Source: CAVRUH01 sp963822595
GTDB taxonomy: Bacteria; Chlamydiota; Chlamydiia; Chlamydiales; Waddliaceae
Reading direction: 5' to 3'
Length of the DNA stretch: 64,000 nt
Assembly (NCBI GenBank): GCA_963822595.1
Contig: CAWGIG010000005.1
Span: 124,001-188,000 of the forward strand
The position numbers and the translations under genes were made by a program. The notes under the pieces are model-generated. The model saw nothing but the letters and a program-made list of their open reading frames with translations, did no database searches and was not told the origin of the DNA. Shown here in pieces: positions 17,810-28,441 of this stretch (within the stretch, counting starts at the first letter, position 1; each line of letters begins with the position of its first letter).

Positions 17810-20800
17810 ATGGAGAAGCAAAAACGCTGGCAGTTTTTCTTAATAGTGGCTGTCATGATCCTCACACTCATCAATATACTACCTACAGTTTTCTATTACA
17901 CAAAGCCTTTGTCGCAGTCTATAGACGCGAAACGCGCTGAAGGAGTAGCTCAGGGAATTGTCGAGCGAGTCAATCAATTGGAAGTCGATTCAAAAAATTG
18001 GCTATACTCTTTTTGTAAATTGCTCGGAATCAAACCGACAAATATTGAATTGAAAAAAGATGATCCCGGAATTTTTGTCGTGAGTTTTTCCAACGACAAA
18101 GAAGCCCAACTTTTTAAAAGATTTCTACCCAAAGCAGGAAAACTCATTCCATTTGTTCCTGCTCAGCTAGAATTGCATCCCGGAGAAGCCCCAGAAGCCG
18201 GTCAAGTCTTGGTTTCTAGACAAATCAACGTCCATCTTAGCCCTGAAGAAATTAACGAACAGTTCGTCTTTTTCCCAAAAACGGAAGATGGACAAATTTC
18301 TCCGAAGGTATCGAGAATACATTTACGACCGTATCACTCAAGTTCTCTTAGGCCTCGGTGGCACTAACCAGGACGCTACATTACTATCCGCTATTGCTAG
18401 CAATCTTGACGATACAAAAATGGATGAAGCTGTACTGGCGCTGGCTAGAGAAATCAAAGATTTCAATGATGCCTTCGGCGAATCAAGTCCCATCACAAAA
18501 AGATACTTCGCAAGCTTTAGCAGAATTAGCGGTGCAAATGGGGAAGAACTAATCGATAAACTTGTTTCCAAAATGGAAAAAGTTAAAGCAAATCTCACCA
18601 AACAAAAAGGCGATTCTGCTTCAGATCAAAGATTAGCTCAAATCGATGGCGAAATTAAAACCCTTGATCAAGTTTCGGGAATCATCAAGAAAAACCTCGC
18701 TACATTTAAATCAGGTGGAAAACCTCTCACGGTTAAAGAAATTCAAAAAGCCCTTGTAGAGAGCGAGAGCACTCAAAAAGCCGGCGAGAATATTCAGAAG
18801 ATTAGCCTATCAGGACATAACCCCTTCATCGAAAGTGTCAACCTTAATTGGAGCACTGAAGAGGCAGACCTTGTTTTCTTCAACGATGTTGAAAAAGTTC
18901 GCCTTTCCTCAGGTACCAAAGAACAAGAAGTTCTTTCACGCGACAGAATTAATAGCTTCATCATCAACGAATTGGCTCGTGTATCTCGTGAATCTGATGA
19001 AACTTTTGTTCCAAAAAGTGAAAATTATGCCGTTCAGCTTAGCCAGTTGACAAACGCGCAAAGTTTTCTTAACTTTAACTTGGGATACCTTTCCGAGAAA
19101 TATAGCGGACAAATTAAAGATCTTCTTCTTTCGTCATGGACTCCTACCCATACAGATCTTATTGGAAAAAATTATCCGATTATAGATTATCGCCAATTTC
19201 AAAAATTAAAAGGCGATGAGCAGAAGTTGGGCCTCGTGGTCTATGCGCCGGTTTCCTTCGAAGAGGAGCCTCCTGCAGGTTTCAAGAAAACTTCGATGTA
19301 CGTCGTTGCGAAAGGGATGAACACATTGGTTCAAAAATATCAGGCTTCTCCTGATTCACCCGACAATATCAAATTGAAGACTGAAATCGGAAAACTTGCC
19401 CAAGCAATGCAGCAAAGGGGTTTTATTGTTTATCCCGGCTCTTCATTCGGCATAGCTCCTGAATTCAAAAACGACTATATCTTTGAATTGAGCGACTATT
19501 TTGCCAACTTAATCGGGGCCACTCGCGAGGATTTCCACGTTAAAGGCAGCAAGCGTTTTGCAACACTTGACTTCACCAACGTCGAACAGCGCATCACCAC
19601 ATTAAATAAAATAGATGATCGCATTCAGGAAGATCTCATTAAATGGCGCGATGAATATAATTCCGCACAAGTAGATATGAACGTCACCCGCCGTTATGAA
19701 GTACCGGCTCCGACAGAAAATGTCTATTTAGCTAATTTAAAATTAAGCCTTGTAAAGTACTTCCGCGGAGATGACCGTAAAATCCTCCGTTGGGGACTAG
19801 ACCTATCCGGAGGTAAAACAGTCCGTATCGGTCTGCGTGATCAGAATAATCAGGTTGTGACAAACCCCGATGACTTGACACAAGCGGTAAATGAACTTTA
19901 CACGCGTATCAATAAAATGGGTGTTTCCGAGCGAACGATTCGTATTGAAAACAACAACATTATTCTAGACTTCCCCGGATCACAGTCGCTTTCAGCTTCT
20001 GAGTTGATTAGAGCTTCAGCCATGTACTTCCACATTGTGAATGAGAAGTACTCGACTGAAAATCCTCAACTTCGCGATACCGTTAACCAATTCCTACAAA
20101 ACGTTTGGAACGAGGCCGTTGTCACCAATAGAAAGGATACTCAGAGCATTAATCAAATTGCTTGGGAACACCTCGGCGCCAATGAAGCGGGTATTCCCCG
20201 AACTGAAGTGGCAAAAATGCTTTATGATTCTGGTTTAAGACTGGCGAATCCTAAAGAGTCTTTCAAAAGCGCAGCCTTTAATGACACACTTTCCTCTATT
20301 GCAGTGCTCAGAGGACAAGATTTCTCAGAATGGCATGGACAAACCCATCCGCTTCTTGTTGTGTTTCATAACTTCGCCCTCGAAGGTTCTAACCTCACGA
20401 ATGTCCATATCGCAGCAGACCCTCTCCGTGGAAACTCTCTTTCCTTCTCGGTAAAAAGTTCCTACGATAGGGGTGGAAAAGGGAATCCTCAAGATGAATT
20501 CTATGCATGGACTTCGCAGTATGCCGAAGATCATATTGCAGGAACACCCAAAGAAGCCTACTCACAAGGTGCAGGTTGGAGAATGGCTGTTATCTTGAAT
20601 GATACCGTCGTTACCAATCCAAGGCTCCAAGGGGCTCTCCGTGAAGGCGGTACCATCACCGGACACTTTACTCAGCGCGAAGTGACGCAATTAGCTGCCG
20701 ACTTAAAAGCCGGTTCGTTGAGCTTTACTCCGCAAATATTGTCTGAGCAAAATGTGAGTGCCGAGCTGGGTCACGATGAGCGTACAAGGGGTCTAGCTTC

Positions 20801-22304
20801 TTCTGTAATGGGAATGGTATTAGTGGCATGCGTGATGATTGGATTCTACCGTTTTGCGGGTCTAGTCGCCACTTGCGCCGTGCTTATCAACCTACTCATC
20901 ATGTGGGCAGTTCTCCAAAACCTGGGCGCGGCTCTTACACTGCCGGGAATCGCTGGTATTGTGTTGACGATCGGTATGGCTGTAGATGCCAACGTTCTTG
21001 TTTATGAACGCATACGTGAAGAATTTAAAATCTCCGGAAGGATTGCTTCAGCAATTCAAGCAGGATACAGAAAAGCCTTTAGCGCGATTTTCGATTCTAA
21101 TATTACAACCATGATTGCAGCGTTTATTCTGATTCAGTTTGACTCAGGACCGATTAAAGGGTTTGCAACGACGTTGATTATTGGTCTTGCATCATCGATG
21201 TTTACAGCCCTCTTCTTGACACGTTACTTCTTTGCAGGATGGGTACAAAATCCTAATCACAAAGAATTGAAGATGCGTAGCCTGATCGGCGATACCAAGT
21301 TTGATTTCCTCGGCAAGGCAAAAATAGCTGTTACCATTTCGGTTGTAATCATGGTATTAGGAGGCTTTTTCTTCTATAAGCAAAGCAATGCGATGTTAGG
21401 CATGGACTTCAAAGGCGGCTATTCATTGACTGTTGACTTGAAAGATAAAGGAAATGATTTTCCTTATCGTACATTAGCGGGCGAAGCCCTCGAAGCTCAT
21501 GGCGCAGGTGCGAATGATTATGCTATTCGCCAACTTAGCCAGCCGAATCTTTTGAGGATCCAGCTCAGTTTAGGTATGGAAGAACCAGGACATCCTTTTT
21601 ATCAGATGCCGAAGATTATTGAGGGACTGCAATATACTTATGGTTATGAGCAGAACCCAAGAATTAAATGGCTTGTAGATGCTCTTGCCGATAAAGATCT
21701 GCAGATTAAGGAATCTAAGCTGAAGACATTGGATGTTGATTGGTCAGTAATGAGCGGTCAGTTTTCTCAAACCATGCGTAAAAATGCAGCTTGGGCCTTA
21801 TTATTGGCACTCTTCTGTATTTTGGTTTATATTTCCCTGCGATTTGAGTTTAAATATGCTATCGGAGCACTCATTGCTTTGATGCATGACGTCATCATCA
21901 CAATGGGGATATATTCTATGTTGAGTTGGTTAGGCGTCCCTCTGCAGATTGATTTAACTGTAGTGGGAGCGATCATGACGATTTTGGGGTATTCGTTGAA
22001 TAACACCATCGTTATTTTTGATAGAATTAGAGAAGACATGAAGGTATACCGTAAGTGGTCGTTCTATGATATCATTAACCATGCGGTGAATGTAACTCTG
22101 AGTCGTTCGATTCTGACATCGACAACAACCTTTGTTGCTGTGCTTCCGTTTGTGTTGTTTGGTGGAAGCTCGATTTTTGACTTCTCTTTGGTTATGGCGA
22201 TTGGTATTGTGATGGGGGTATTTTCTTCCCTATTCATTGCAGGACCGATCATGCTCTACTTCCACAATAGAGAGCAGAAAGAAGCAAACCACGCGAACAT
22301 ATAG
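17810..22304 (+). CDS. secDF: SecDF fused preprotein translocase subunit (one frameshift)
   Basis: About 1497 residues when a single frameshift at about 18305-18320 (TCGAGAATAC) is repaired: the first frame (from ATG 17810, a membrane helix at residues 8-27) stops at 18367, and the second runs from the overlap to 22304. The C-terminal two-thirds carry SecD (WGLDLSGGKTVRIGL, the D1-type motif; GIAGIVLTIGMAVDANVLVYERIREE) and SecF (MLGMDFKGGYSLTV; YSLNNTIVIFDRIREDM) with 12 membrane helices in total. SecDF uses the proton gradient to complete protein export. Fusion of SecD and SecF and the long N-terminal insert are chlamydial traits. Since it should be essential, the frameshift is most likely a sequence error. 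Confidence 0.92.
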
Positions 22305-22312
22305 TTCTAAAT

Positions 22313-22346
22313 CCTAGAGAGACTCAATTTATAGAGTCTCTCTAGG
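22313..22346 (+). terminator. hairpin after secDF
   Basis: Perfect 13-bp stem CCTAGAGAGACTC / GAGTCTCTCTAGG with an 8-base loop, 8 bases after the secDF stop. There is no good U-tract, so termination is probable but not certain. Confidence 0.6.
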
Positions 22347-22470
22347 TTCAATTTAATGGCCTTTGGGAAATCCGAGACTTAAGGCTGTTTCAAAGGCAAT
22401 ATCGTAATAATCTATGACTCATGCATGCAGCTCCGTAGGAGCTATTTTTGCCTAGGCTCAAGGGGACGCC

Positions 22471-22896
22471 AATGTCTTCAACTTAAAGAATAGTTTATAA
22501 ATTTCATGAGGGCTGAAAGCCAGTTTCGTGACAGCCCAGGCAGAGCAAAGCGAAGGCCTGGGTTGACGTCGATAAAAAAAAGTCAGAGCCCTGAAAGGGC
22601 GACTCATTCCGGTGAAATGATGTCTATGGAAAATGGATGAGTCGCCCTTGCAGGGCTTTTTCATTTTTTTCACCCTGACCCAGGCCTTCGCTTCGCTCTG
22701 CCTGGGCTGTCACGAAACTGGCTTTCAGCCCTCATGAAGTGATAAACTATTTTTTAAGTTGATGACATTGCGCTTCGCTATGCCTGGGCTGTCACGAAAC
22801 TGGCTTTCAGCCCTCATGAAATAATAAACTATTCTTTAAGTTGATGACATTGCGCTTCGCTCTGCCTGGGCTATCGAAGGGCTGGCTTTGTGCCCT
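22471..22896. repeat. nested repeat cluster, family D, with tandem right arms
   Basis: Left arm 22471-22564 and right arm 22678-22770 are complementary over ~93 bases (AATGTC..TCAACTTAAA ... GGGCTGAAAGCCAGTTTCGTGAC ... CCTGGGT). Inside lies an independent hairpin at about 22586-22659 (AGCCCTGAAAGGGCGACTCA / TGAGTCGCCCTTGCAGGGCT). The right arm is repeated in tandem: a second copy at about 22771-22850 and a third, partial one running to the scpB stop codon. A single-arm copy is at about 63,448-63,517. This explains most of the 591-base gap between secDF and scpB; 22347-22470 shows nothing recognisable. Confidence 0.88.
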
Positions 22897-23405
22897 CATA
22901 TTGCCGGCAATTCCTTCAAATCGCGGAGGCCGAAGTGTTTCATAAAATCATTCGTGACACCGAACAAAGTAGGTCTCCCGGGGACTTCTAACTTCCCTAC
23001 CGATTCGATCAATTGCCTCTCGAGAAGGGTATAAACAATACCCGAAGAGTCAACTCCCCGGATTTCATCTATCTGTGTGCGTGTAATAGGCTGTTTGTAG
23101 GCGACTATAGCCAAAACCTCTAAGGCGGCATGGGATAGCCTGTCTTTTCTGCTTCCGTTATGCAGCTGCTGGATATAAGGACTAAACTCCTCACAGGTGC
23201 GGAGAATATACCCCTTTGCAATTTCATCGAGCCTAAACGCCCTGCCTTGATCGATGTACTCCTGTTTTAGCTCCCCAATGACTGCTTGCAGCTCTTCGTT
23301 GGTGATCGGCTGGATCGCTTCAATAACGTCTTTAATTCTGCGAAGAGGAATCGGATCGCTGCTCGTGAATAAAAGGGCTTCTACGGTTTGTTTTATTTGT
23401 GTCAT
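22896..23405 (-). CDS. scpB: segregation and condensation protein B
   Basis: 169 residues with two winged-helix domains. KQTVEALLFTSSDPIPLRRI at the N-terminus and AALEVLAIVAYKQPITRTQIDEIRGVDS near residue 90-118 are ScpB hallmarks, followed by the L-V-G-K-L-x-V-P-G-R-P-T-L-F motif. ScpB with ScpA and SMC forms the bacterial condensin complex. It begins 5 bases after the scpA stop. Its stop codon sits in the edge of the repeat cluster, so the extreme C-terminus may have been reshaped. Confidence 0.92.
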   Translation of the reverse strand: MTQIKQTVEALLFTSSDPIPLRRIKDVIEAIQPITNEELQAVIGELKQEYIDQGRAFRLDEIAKGYILRTCEEFSPYIQQLHNGSRKDRLSHAALEVLAIVAYKQPITRTQIDEIRGVDSSGIVYTLLERQLIESVGKLEVPGRPTLFGVTNDFMKHFGLRDLKELPAI

Positions 23406-23409
23406 GGTC

Positions 23410-24130
23410 CTATCCTTGTGAAATGATGACGATTTCCCCAGTTTCTGGGCACTTGGTCACGGCCCCTTCCCCCAATTTCATCAACTCCAAAACGGCTAAG
23501 AAGGTGACGATTAATTCAGATCGGTGCTTTTCAGGGGTGAATAGCTCCTTAAAGGGTATTTTGTCATTCTTTTGAAAAAGATTGCGAATATACTTAATTT
23601 TGTCTCCGACACGCCAAATTTCTTCTTGGATCTTTCCCTTTTCCGGCCGGTGCCCTTTTTAAGACATCTTTAAACAATTCGGCGACATCTTCAAGGGAAA
23701 GGTGCTCAATGCCCAGCCCTTTTTTCACCTCGGGGATTTCTCCTACCGCTCGCAGGTGGAAGCTGCTTTGTCTATGCTCACGTGCCCCTAGATCTTTGGC
23801 GGCTTCCTTGAATTTGCAGTAGGCAAGTAGCTGGTGAATGATCTCGAAACTGGGGTCAAGCTCTTCCTCTCCTTCGGCGCTTTGCTCGTGTTTTGGAAGG
23901 AGCATCTTGCTTTTCATCCATAGTAAAAAGGCTGCTGTCCCAATAAATTCAGCCCCACCATCTACAGACGGAACCATCAGTTCTTTGAGTTTTGCTAGAT
24001 ATTGAGTAGTAATTTTTTGAATTGGAATATCGGAGATGTCTAACTCATCTTTTTGGATAAGCTGGAGCAAGAAGCCTAGGGGCCCCGAGAAATTTTCCAG
24101 TGAGAATGTATCATGTTCAAAACTTTGCAT
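23410..24130 (-). CDS. scpA: segregation and condensation protein A (one frameshift)
   Basis: About 240 residues after repairing one frameshift near 23,633-23,641. N-terminal part: FSGPLGFLLQLIQKDELDISDIPIQKITTQYL (kleisin N-domain binding SMC), then FLLWMKSKMLLP. The unshifted frame ends in a short nonsense tail; the next frame restores the ScpA C-terminal winged helix IQEEIWRVGDKIKYIRNLF...FKELFTPEKHRSELIVTFLAVLELMKLG, ending at 23410. The indel lies in an AAAAGGGAAAG run, consistent with a sequencing or replication slip. Start at 24130 (MQSFEHDTFSLENFSGPL). Confidence 0.87.
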
Positions 24131-24224
24131 ACCAAAAAAATACTATAATTCTGAATTACTGTAACAGAGAAATCATTATATTCTATATCTTATTGATTGT
24201 CAACTACTCACGTAGTCTTAGGGA

Positions 24225-24255
24225 AAAAGAAAGCCGGTAAAAACCGGCTTTCTTT
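24225..24255. terminator. bidirectional intrinsic terminator
   Basis: Stem AAAGAAAGCCGGT / ACCGGCTTTCTTT around loop AAAA, with T-rich flanks in both directions. It serves the minus-strand small secreted protein gene just to its right. Confidence 0.88.
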
Positions 24256-24278
24256 TAGTTGTCAAAAATGAATGCAAA

Positions 24279-24596
24279 TTAATGATTCATTTTGCGCTTT
24301 GCTTCCATACGATCATAAGCTGATTTTACAGCTTGATTAGCATCAGTGAATGTTCCATCATTAACCATTTTCAATGCAAGTGCTTTACTTTCAGTATCCA
24401 GTTTCATATAAGTAGCTTTACCTTCAGCATTCAATTTCGAAGTAAATTGTGTTTCATTCATTTTAGCAGATGTTGTAGATGTGCTAGAAGTTCCTGTCAT
24501 TGGTTGATCAGTTGTTAAAGCATTTACCTGTGTTGCGCACATAACGCCGCCAGTGATTCCCATTAGAGCTAATTTTTTAAAATCAAATTTTTTCAT
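24279..24596 (-). CDS. small secreted Ser/Thr-rich protein, unknown
   Basis: 105 residues. Residues 1-26 (KKFDFKKLALMGITGGVMCATQVNA) look like a Sec signal peptide with an A-x-A-type cleavage site. A Thr/Ser-rich linker (TGTSSTSTTSA) precedes a ~60-residue helical region (ETQFTSKLNAEGKATYMKLDTESKALALKM...YDRMEAKRKMNH). Own terminator follows. I recognise no domain; an exported periplasmic or outer-surface protein is the only safe statement. Confidence 0.72.
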   Translation of the reverse strand: MKKFDFKKLALMGITGGVMCATQVNALTTDQPMTGTSSTSTTSAKMNETQFTSKLNAEGKATYMKLDTESKALALKMVNDGTFTDANQAVKSAYDRMEAKRKMNH

Positions 24597-24770
24597 AGTG
24601 TTTTTCCTAAAATTGTTTTGTTTAAGCTTTCTTTAAAGCATTGAGTGCTTCTCTAGAAACTGATTTATCACATCCCATCCTATTAGTGCAATAATATTTT
24701 TTATTATAGGTATGGATTGCTCAAAATTAAAAAAATTGCTATTATATAATTAGACAACAAGGAGTCTTAA

Positions 24771-26769
24771 ATGAGCCGTAGATTTTTTTTCTTTTTTTCA
24801 GTGATTTTTGTTTCATTGAACTTGGCTCTATCTTCGGCCGATCCGGAGCTGCTTAAAAATGGCGACGTGAAAAAAGTCATGAAGGAAATGCTTGCACAGC
24901 ATGTGGATAAAAAAGAAGTCACAGCTCAACTGTTGCAGCAGTCGATCCAGGAATACATCGATCAATTTGATCCTCAGCGGATTTATCTGCTCCAGTCTGA
25001 AGTAAATCAACTAACGACCATCAATCCGGATCAAAAACTTTTGCTTAAAGAGTACGCAGATAGCGATTTAGTTGAATTCCAAAATATCGATAAAGTGATT
25101 CAACATGCCATTGAAAGAGCGAGACATATTAGACAGGATCTTTTAACTCATCCAAATTCACTTTTCATTGAAACACAGCGTGACGATGTTGCGAACAAAT
25201 GGAGAGATTCCGAGGTTAAACGTCCCTTCGCTAAAGATGTTCCAGAACTGAAGGACAGAATCAAAGGTGAGTTTGAAGAATATGTCAATTTAGAGCGCAA
25301 AAGATTCGGTGAACAAGCTTTAGCCCAAAACAAGGAAAAAGCTCTCACTTCCATAGAAAACCAACTCAATCATCATGAGAATGAATATTTATATAAGGAC
25401 GATAACGGAAAAGATATGAGCGCCCAAAAGAAAGAAAATCTTTTTGCAACTCACGTCTTAAAGGCATTGGCAAAGAAGTCTTGATCCTCATTCCTCTTTC
25501 TTTAGTCCTTCCGAAGCCCATGATATGAAGGTGCGTCTGGAAAAAGACTTTAAAGGTATCGGCATTGTCCTTGAAAGAAAACCCTCAGGAATAGTCATTT
25601 CCAAATTAATCAAGGATGGACCTGCTGAAAAAACAGGTAAAGTTCATGTTAATGATCTATTGATCAAAGTTAATGGAAGCGATGTTCAAAATGACTCATT
25701 AGAAACTGTGATGGAAAAATTGCGCGATAACGATAATTCTACGATAAATCTTACTCTAAAAAGAATGCCGAATAATGAAATCGTCAATGTCAATATCAAC
25801 AAAGAGATCATTCAACTGAATGACGAAAGAGCTACATCATCTTATATCCCTTTTGAAGGGGGGATTTTAGGCAAAATTACCCTAACATCGTTCTATCAAG
25901 GGGAAAATGGAGTCACCAGTGAGAAAGATGTCAGAAAAGCTATTGCCGATCTTAAGACGCATGGGCAGTTAAAAGGTCTCATTCTCGACCTTAGAGATAA
26001 TAGCGGCGGATTTTTGGTTCAAGCTGTAAAAGTTGCCGGACTATTTATTACAGATGGCGTCGTTGTAATTTCGAAGTATTCTAACGGCGAGGAAAAATTC
26101 TATAGAGATATGGATGGAAAAAGGGTCTATGATGGACCTCTTATCATTCTCACTTCCCGTGCTACAGCATCTGCTGCGGAAATTGTTGCCGAGGCCATTC
26201 AGGATTATGGAGTAGGGATCATTGTCGGTGATGATCGCACCTATGGAAAGGGGACAATTCAAACACAAACTGTCACAAATAATGAAAGCCATTCTTATTT
26301 TAAAGTCACTGTCGGAAAATATTATACGGTTTCCGGCAAGACACCCCAGATTCAAGGTGTAAAAGCGGACATTGTAGTCCCTGGTCGACTTGAAGATAAA
26401 CAGATAGGAGAGGTTTTTTCAGAAAATCCTTTACCAAACGACACTATTGCCCCTGCTTATGATGATCAATTGACAGATGTTGAACCAAGCCTCAAACCCT
26501 GGTATAAACGCTACTATACACCGAATCTTCAGCAAAGGATAACGTTTTGGAATGCCTATCTCAATGATCTAAGAAAGCATAGTGCTTCAAGGATACATAA
26601 CAATAGTGATTATGCTCAATTCCTCAAACAAGAGGGGCAGTGGTCAATTGCCGAAGCAAATGATGATAATAAAAAAGATGATCCTCAGATGCAAGAGGCG
26701 ATCAATATCTTAAAGGAAATGGTTGACATTTCCTCTAAGGCTTCCCCGCAAAATGTAGTTTCTCACTAG
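24771..26769 (+). CDS. tsp: Tsp/Prc-type tail-specific S41 protease (one frameshift)
   Basis: About 665 residues after repairing one base near 25,480: the first frame ends ...KALAKKS while the next frame supplies LDPHSSFFSPSEAHDMKVRLEKDFKGIGIVL, the conserved Tsp junction. Signal peptide at residues 1-20 (FFFFFSVIFVSLNLALSSA). Then a helical N-domain, a PDZ domain (about 25,560-25,790), and the S41 catalytic core: LILDLRDNSGGFLVQAV, RATASAAEIVAEAIQDYG (catalytic Ser of T-A-S-A) and TYGKGTIQ (catalytic Lys). Tsp proteases cleave periplasmic proteins from the C-terminus; the C. trachomatis homologue (CT441) also processes host proteins. Single-indel pattern suggests sequence error. Confidence 0.88.
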
Positions 26770-26785
26770 GATATACAAGATCTGC

Positions 26786-26815
26786 TTGCAAATAAAAGCC
26801 AAAATCATCTATCTT
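26786..26815 (+). promoter_or_regulatory. candidate tRNA-Phe promoter
   Basis: TTGCAA (26786-26791), 18-base spacer, TATCTT (26810-26815), 14 bases upstream of the mature tRNA 5' end. Confidence 0.4.
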
Positions 26816-26829
26816 GTCTGCATGATTAT

Positions 26830-26902
<73 letters not shown>

Positions 26903-26910
26903 TTTCATGC

Positions 26911-26938
26911 AGGAGCACTTAACGTGCTCCTTTTTTTT
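26911..26938 (+). terminator. Rho-independent terminator after tRNA-Phe
   Basis: Stem AGGAGCAC / GTGCTCCT, loop TTAAC, then eight T. It begins 8 bases after the tRNA. Confidence 0.92.
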
Positions 26939-26955
26939 GAAATGCGTTTTGGATG

Positions 26956-27621
26956 TCATTTTGGATGCACAAGTTCGCACCTGTTATCCTTGTTAATTGT
27001 TATTAACGGAACATATTCTTTCAATTCACATTCAATGTAGCCGTATTGATGACTGTCTTTTGTTGTCTCAATTACGGTTTTAGATCCATTATGATCAGCT
27101 AAAAAATGAAGGAAAACGCCGGGGGGACTCACTGGAGCGTTAATATCTTTGGTCCACATCGTATGGCATGCCTTGTCGGGACAATGGATTGAATTGAAAT
27201 AACGAGCAGGGGTACAGTTATCGAAACGGATAAAGTGAGTATACTCGTGCGAATGTGAAATTTTAATTATATATCCAATTCTCATTTTTTTGACTTCCGC
27301 GACCTTTTCTAGCCTTTCTACGTATTGTGCTAATGCAATTAAGCCGCAGGTATTCGCATCATGGATTAGATGTGCTCTTTTAAACGAAGAGGTTAGCTTC
27401 GCTTTATCTGGTAGTATTCCACCGCGAATGTAGGGGGCTAACCATTTCTCAAATATTTTAGGGGATACATCAAAAAAAGGGACACGTTCATTATGTTCAC
27501 CGAGAACTGTTGTCTTGATGATGGTGTCATGCATATGAGGCTGTTCAAATGAAGTTCTAGAAAAAGTAAAGTTTGTACCGCCTGCATTTACATGACATAA
27601 GTTATTTGAACTTGGATCCAT
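26956..27621 (-). CDS. BTB (KCTD/T1-like) protein with zinc-finger-like tail, copy 1
   Basis: 221 residues, the third in transcription-direction order of three tandem paralogues. Residues ~8-75 match the T1-type BTB fold of KCTD proteins and Kv channels: VNAGGTNFTFSRTSFEQ (here Ala replaces Val of N-V-G-G) and PFFDVSPKIFEKWLAPYIRGG, parallel to F-x-D-R-D-P-x-x-F-x-x-I-L-x-x-x-R-x-G. NTCGLIALAQYVE ends the domain. The C-terminal part holds CPDKAC and HFLADH, giving C-x4-C-x19-H-x4-H, a C2H2-like zinc-site pattern. KCTD/BTB proteins act as CUL3 ubiquitin ligase adaptors in eukaryotes. No signal peptide. Own promoter at 27649-27677. Confidence 0.7.
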   Translation of the reverse strand: MDPSSNNLCHVNAGGTNFTFSRTSFEQPHMHDTIIKTTVLGEHNERVPFFDVSPKIFEKWLAPYIRGGILPDKAKLTSSFKRAHLIHDANTCGLIALAQYVERLEKVAEVKKMRIGYIIKISHSHEYTHFIRFDNCTPARYFNSIHCPDKACHTMWTKDINAPVSPPGVFLHFLADHNGSKTVIETTKDSHQYGYIECELKEYVPLITINKDNRCELVHPK

Positions 27622-27648
27622 ATACTCTCCTTTTGTTAAAAAAGGAGA

Positions 27649-27677
27649 GTTATAGCTAAATGCATTGTTACTTTCAA
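27649..27677 (-). promoter_or_regulatory. promoter of BTB copy 1 with palindrome at the start site
   Basis: On the reverse strand TTGAAA (27677-27672), 17-base spacer, TATAAC (27654-27649). The expected start (about 27642) falls inside a DNA palindrome ACTCTCCTTTT...AAAAGGAGAGT whose right half is also the ribosome site (GGAGAG). The same promoter-palindrome module is copied before BTB copy 2. Confidence 0.6.
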
Positions 27678-27719
27678 GCCTTCTGGCTAAACAAAAGCGT
27701 TATGTTGGTGCGCTCTGAG

Positions 27720-28370
27720 TCATTTTGGATGCACAAGATTAAAATAAAGGCTATCCTCACGAACAGCTACCAACGGTACATATTCTTTCATTTCACATTC
27801 AATAAAACCCCTCTGATCCACTGATGAGCTCTGATAGATTAATTTTATGGATCCATTATGAGAAGTAATCAAATGATGGAAGATATACCAAGCATTGATA
27901 TGATTTTGAAAATACGTATTGCATGATTTGTCGGGGCAGGTGATCCCACCTATAAGATGGGAAGGTTTAAGATCATTGAAAAGATTGAATCTATCCTTTG
28001 AAATCTCAAAGGAGATAGTGATTTTTGTGACTCGCATGGCATTGAGTTGTTTAGGGATGTCACTTGCAATGTACTGTGCTAATGCAATTAAACCGCAGGT
28101 ATTCGCAGCATCCACAAGGTGGTTTCTATCGGAAGGTGAAGTTAGATCCTGTTTATCTGGAAATCTTCCATAGCGAATGTAGGGTGCTAACCATTTCTTA
28201 AACAAATCCGGATCTACTTCAAAATAGGGTAGGATTTTATTATGATCACCCAGAACAGTTGTCTTGATGATGGTGTCATTCATATGAGACTGTTCAAATG
28301 AAGTTTTAGAAAAAGTAAAAGTTGTACCTCCGACATTTACATTGCATAAATTACTTGAACTTGGATCCAT
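27720..28370 (-). CDS. BTB (KCTD/T1-like) protein with zinc-finger-like tail, copy 2
   Basis: 216 residues. The BTB core is the clearest of the three: VNVGGTTFTFSKTSFEQ near residue 9 and YFEVDPDLFKKWLAPYIRYG near residue 48. AANTCGLIALAQYI follows. The C-terminal half has CPDKSC and HLITSH, i.e. C-x4-C-x15-H-x4-H, embedded in an otherwise unfamiliar beta-rich region that ends EMKEYVPLVAV...LVHPK in all copies. The paralogues are about 50-60% alike by eye. Role inferred only: an adaptor or substrate receptor acting in the host. Confidence 0.72.
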   Translation of the reverse strand: MDPSSSNLCNVNVGGTTFTFSKTSFEQSHMNDTIIKTTVLGDHNKILPYFEVDPDLFKKWLAPYIRYGRFPDKQDLTSPSDRNHLVDAANTCGLIALAQYIASDIPKQLNAMRVTKITISFEISKDRFNLFNDLKPSHLIGGITCPDKSCNTYFQNHINAWYIFHHLITSHNGSIKLIYQSSSVDQRGFIECEMKEYVPLVAVREDSLYFNLVHPK

Positions 28371-28396
28371 AACTCTCCTTTTGTTAAAAAAGGAGA

Positions 28397-28425
28397 GTTA
28401 TAGCTAAATGCATTGTTACTTTCAA
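28397..28425 (-). promoter_or_regulatory. promoter of BTB copy 2 with palindrome at the start site
   Basis: TTGAAA (28425-28420), 17-base spacer, TATAAC (28402-28397) on the reverse strand; flanking ~65 bases nearly identical to the copy 1 promoter, including the CTCTCC/GGAGAG palindrome. Confidence 0.6.
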
Positions 28426-28441
28426 GCCCTTCTGGCTAAAG

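Noticed and set aside
24333..24518. Plus-strand 61-residue frame (Cys/Ser/Phe-rich)
   Set aside because: Antisense to the small secreted protein gene, which has signal peptide and terminator.
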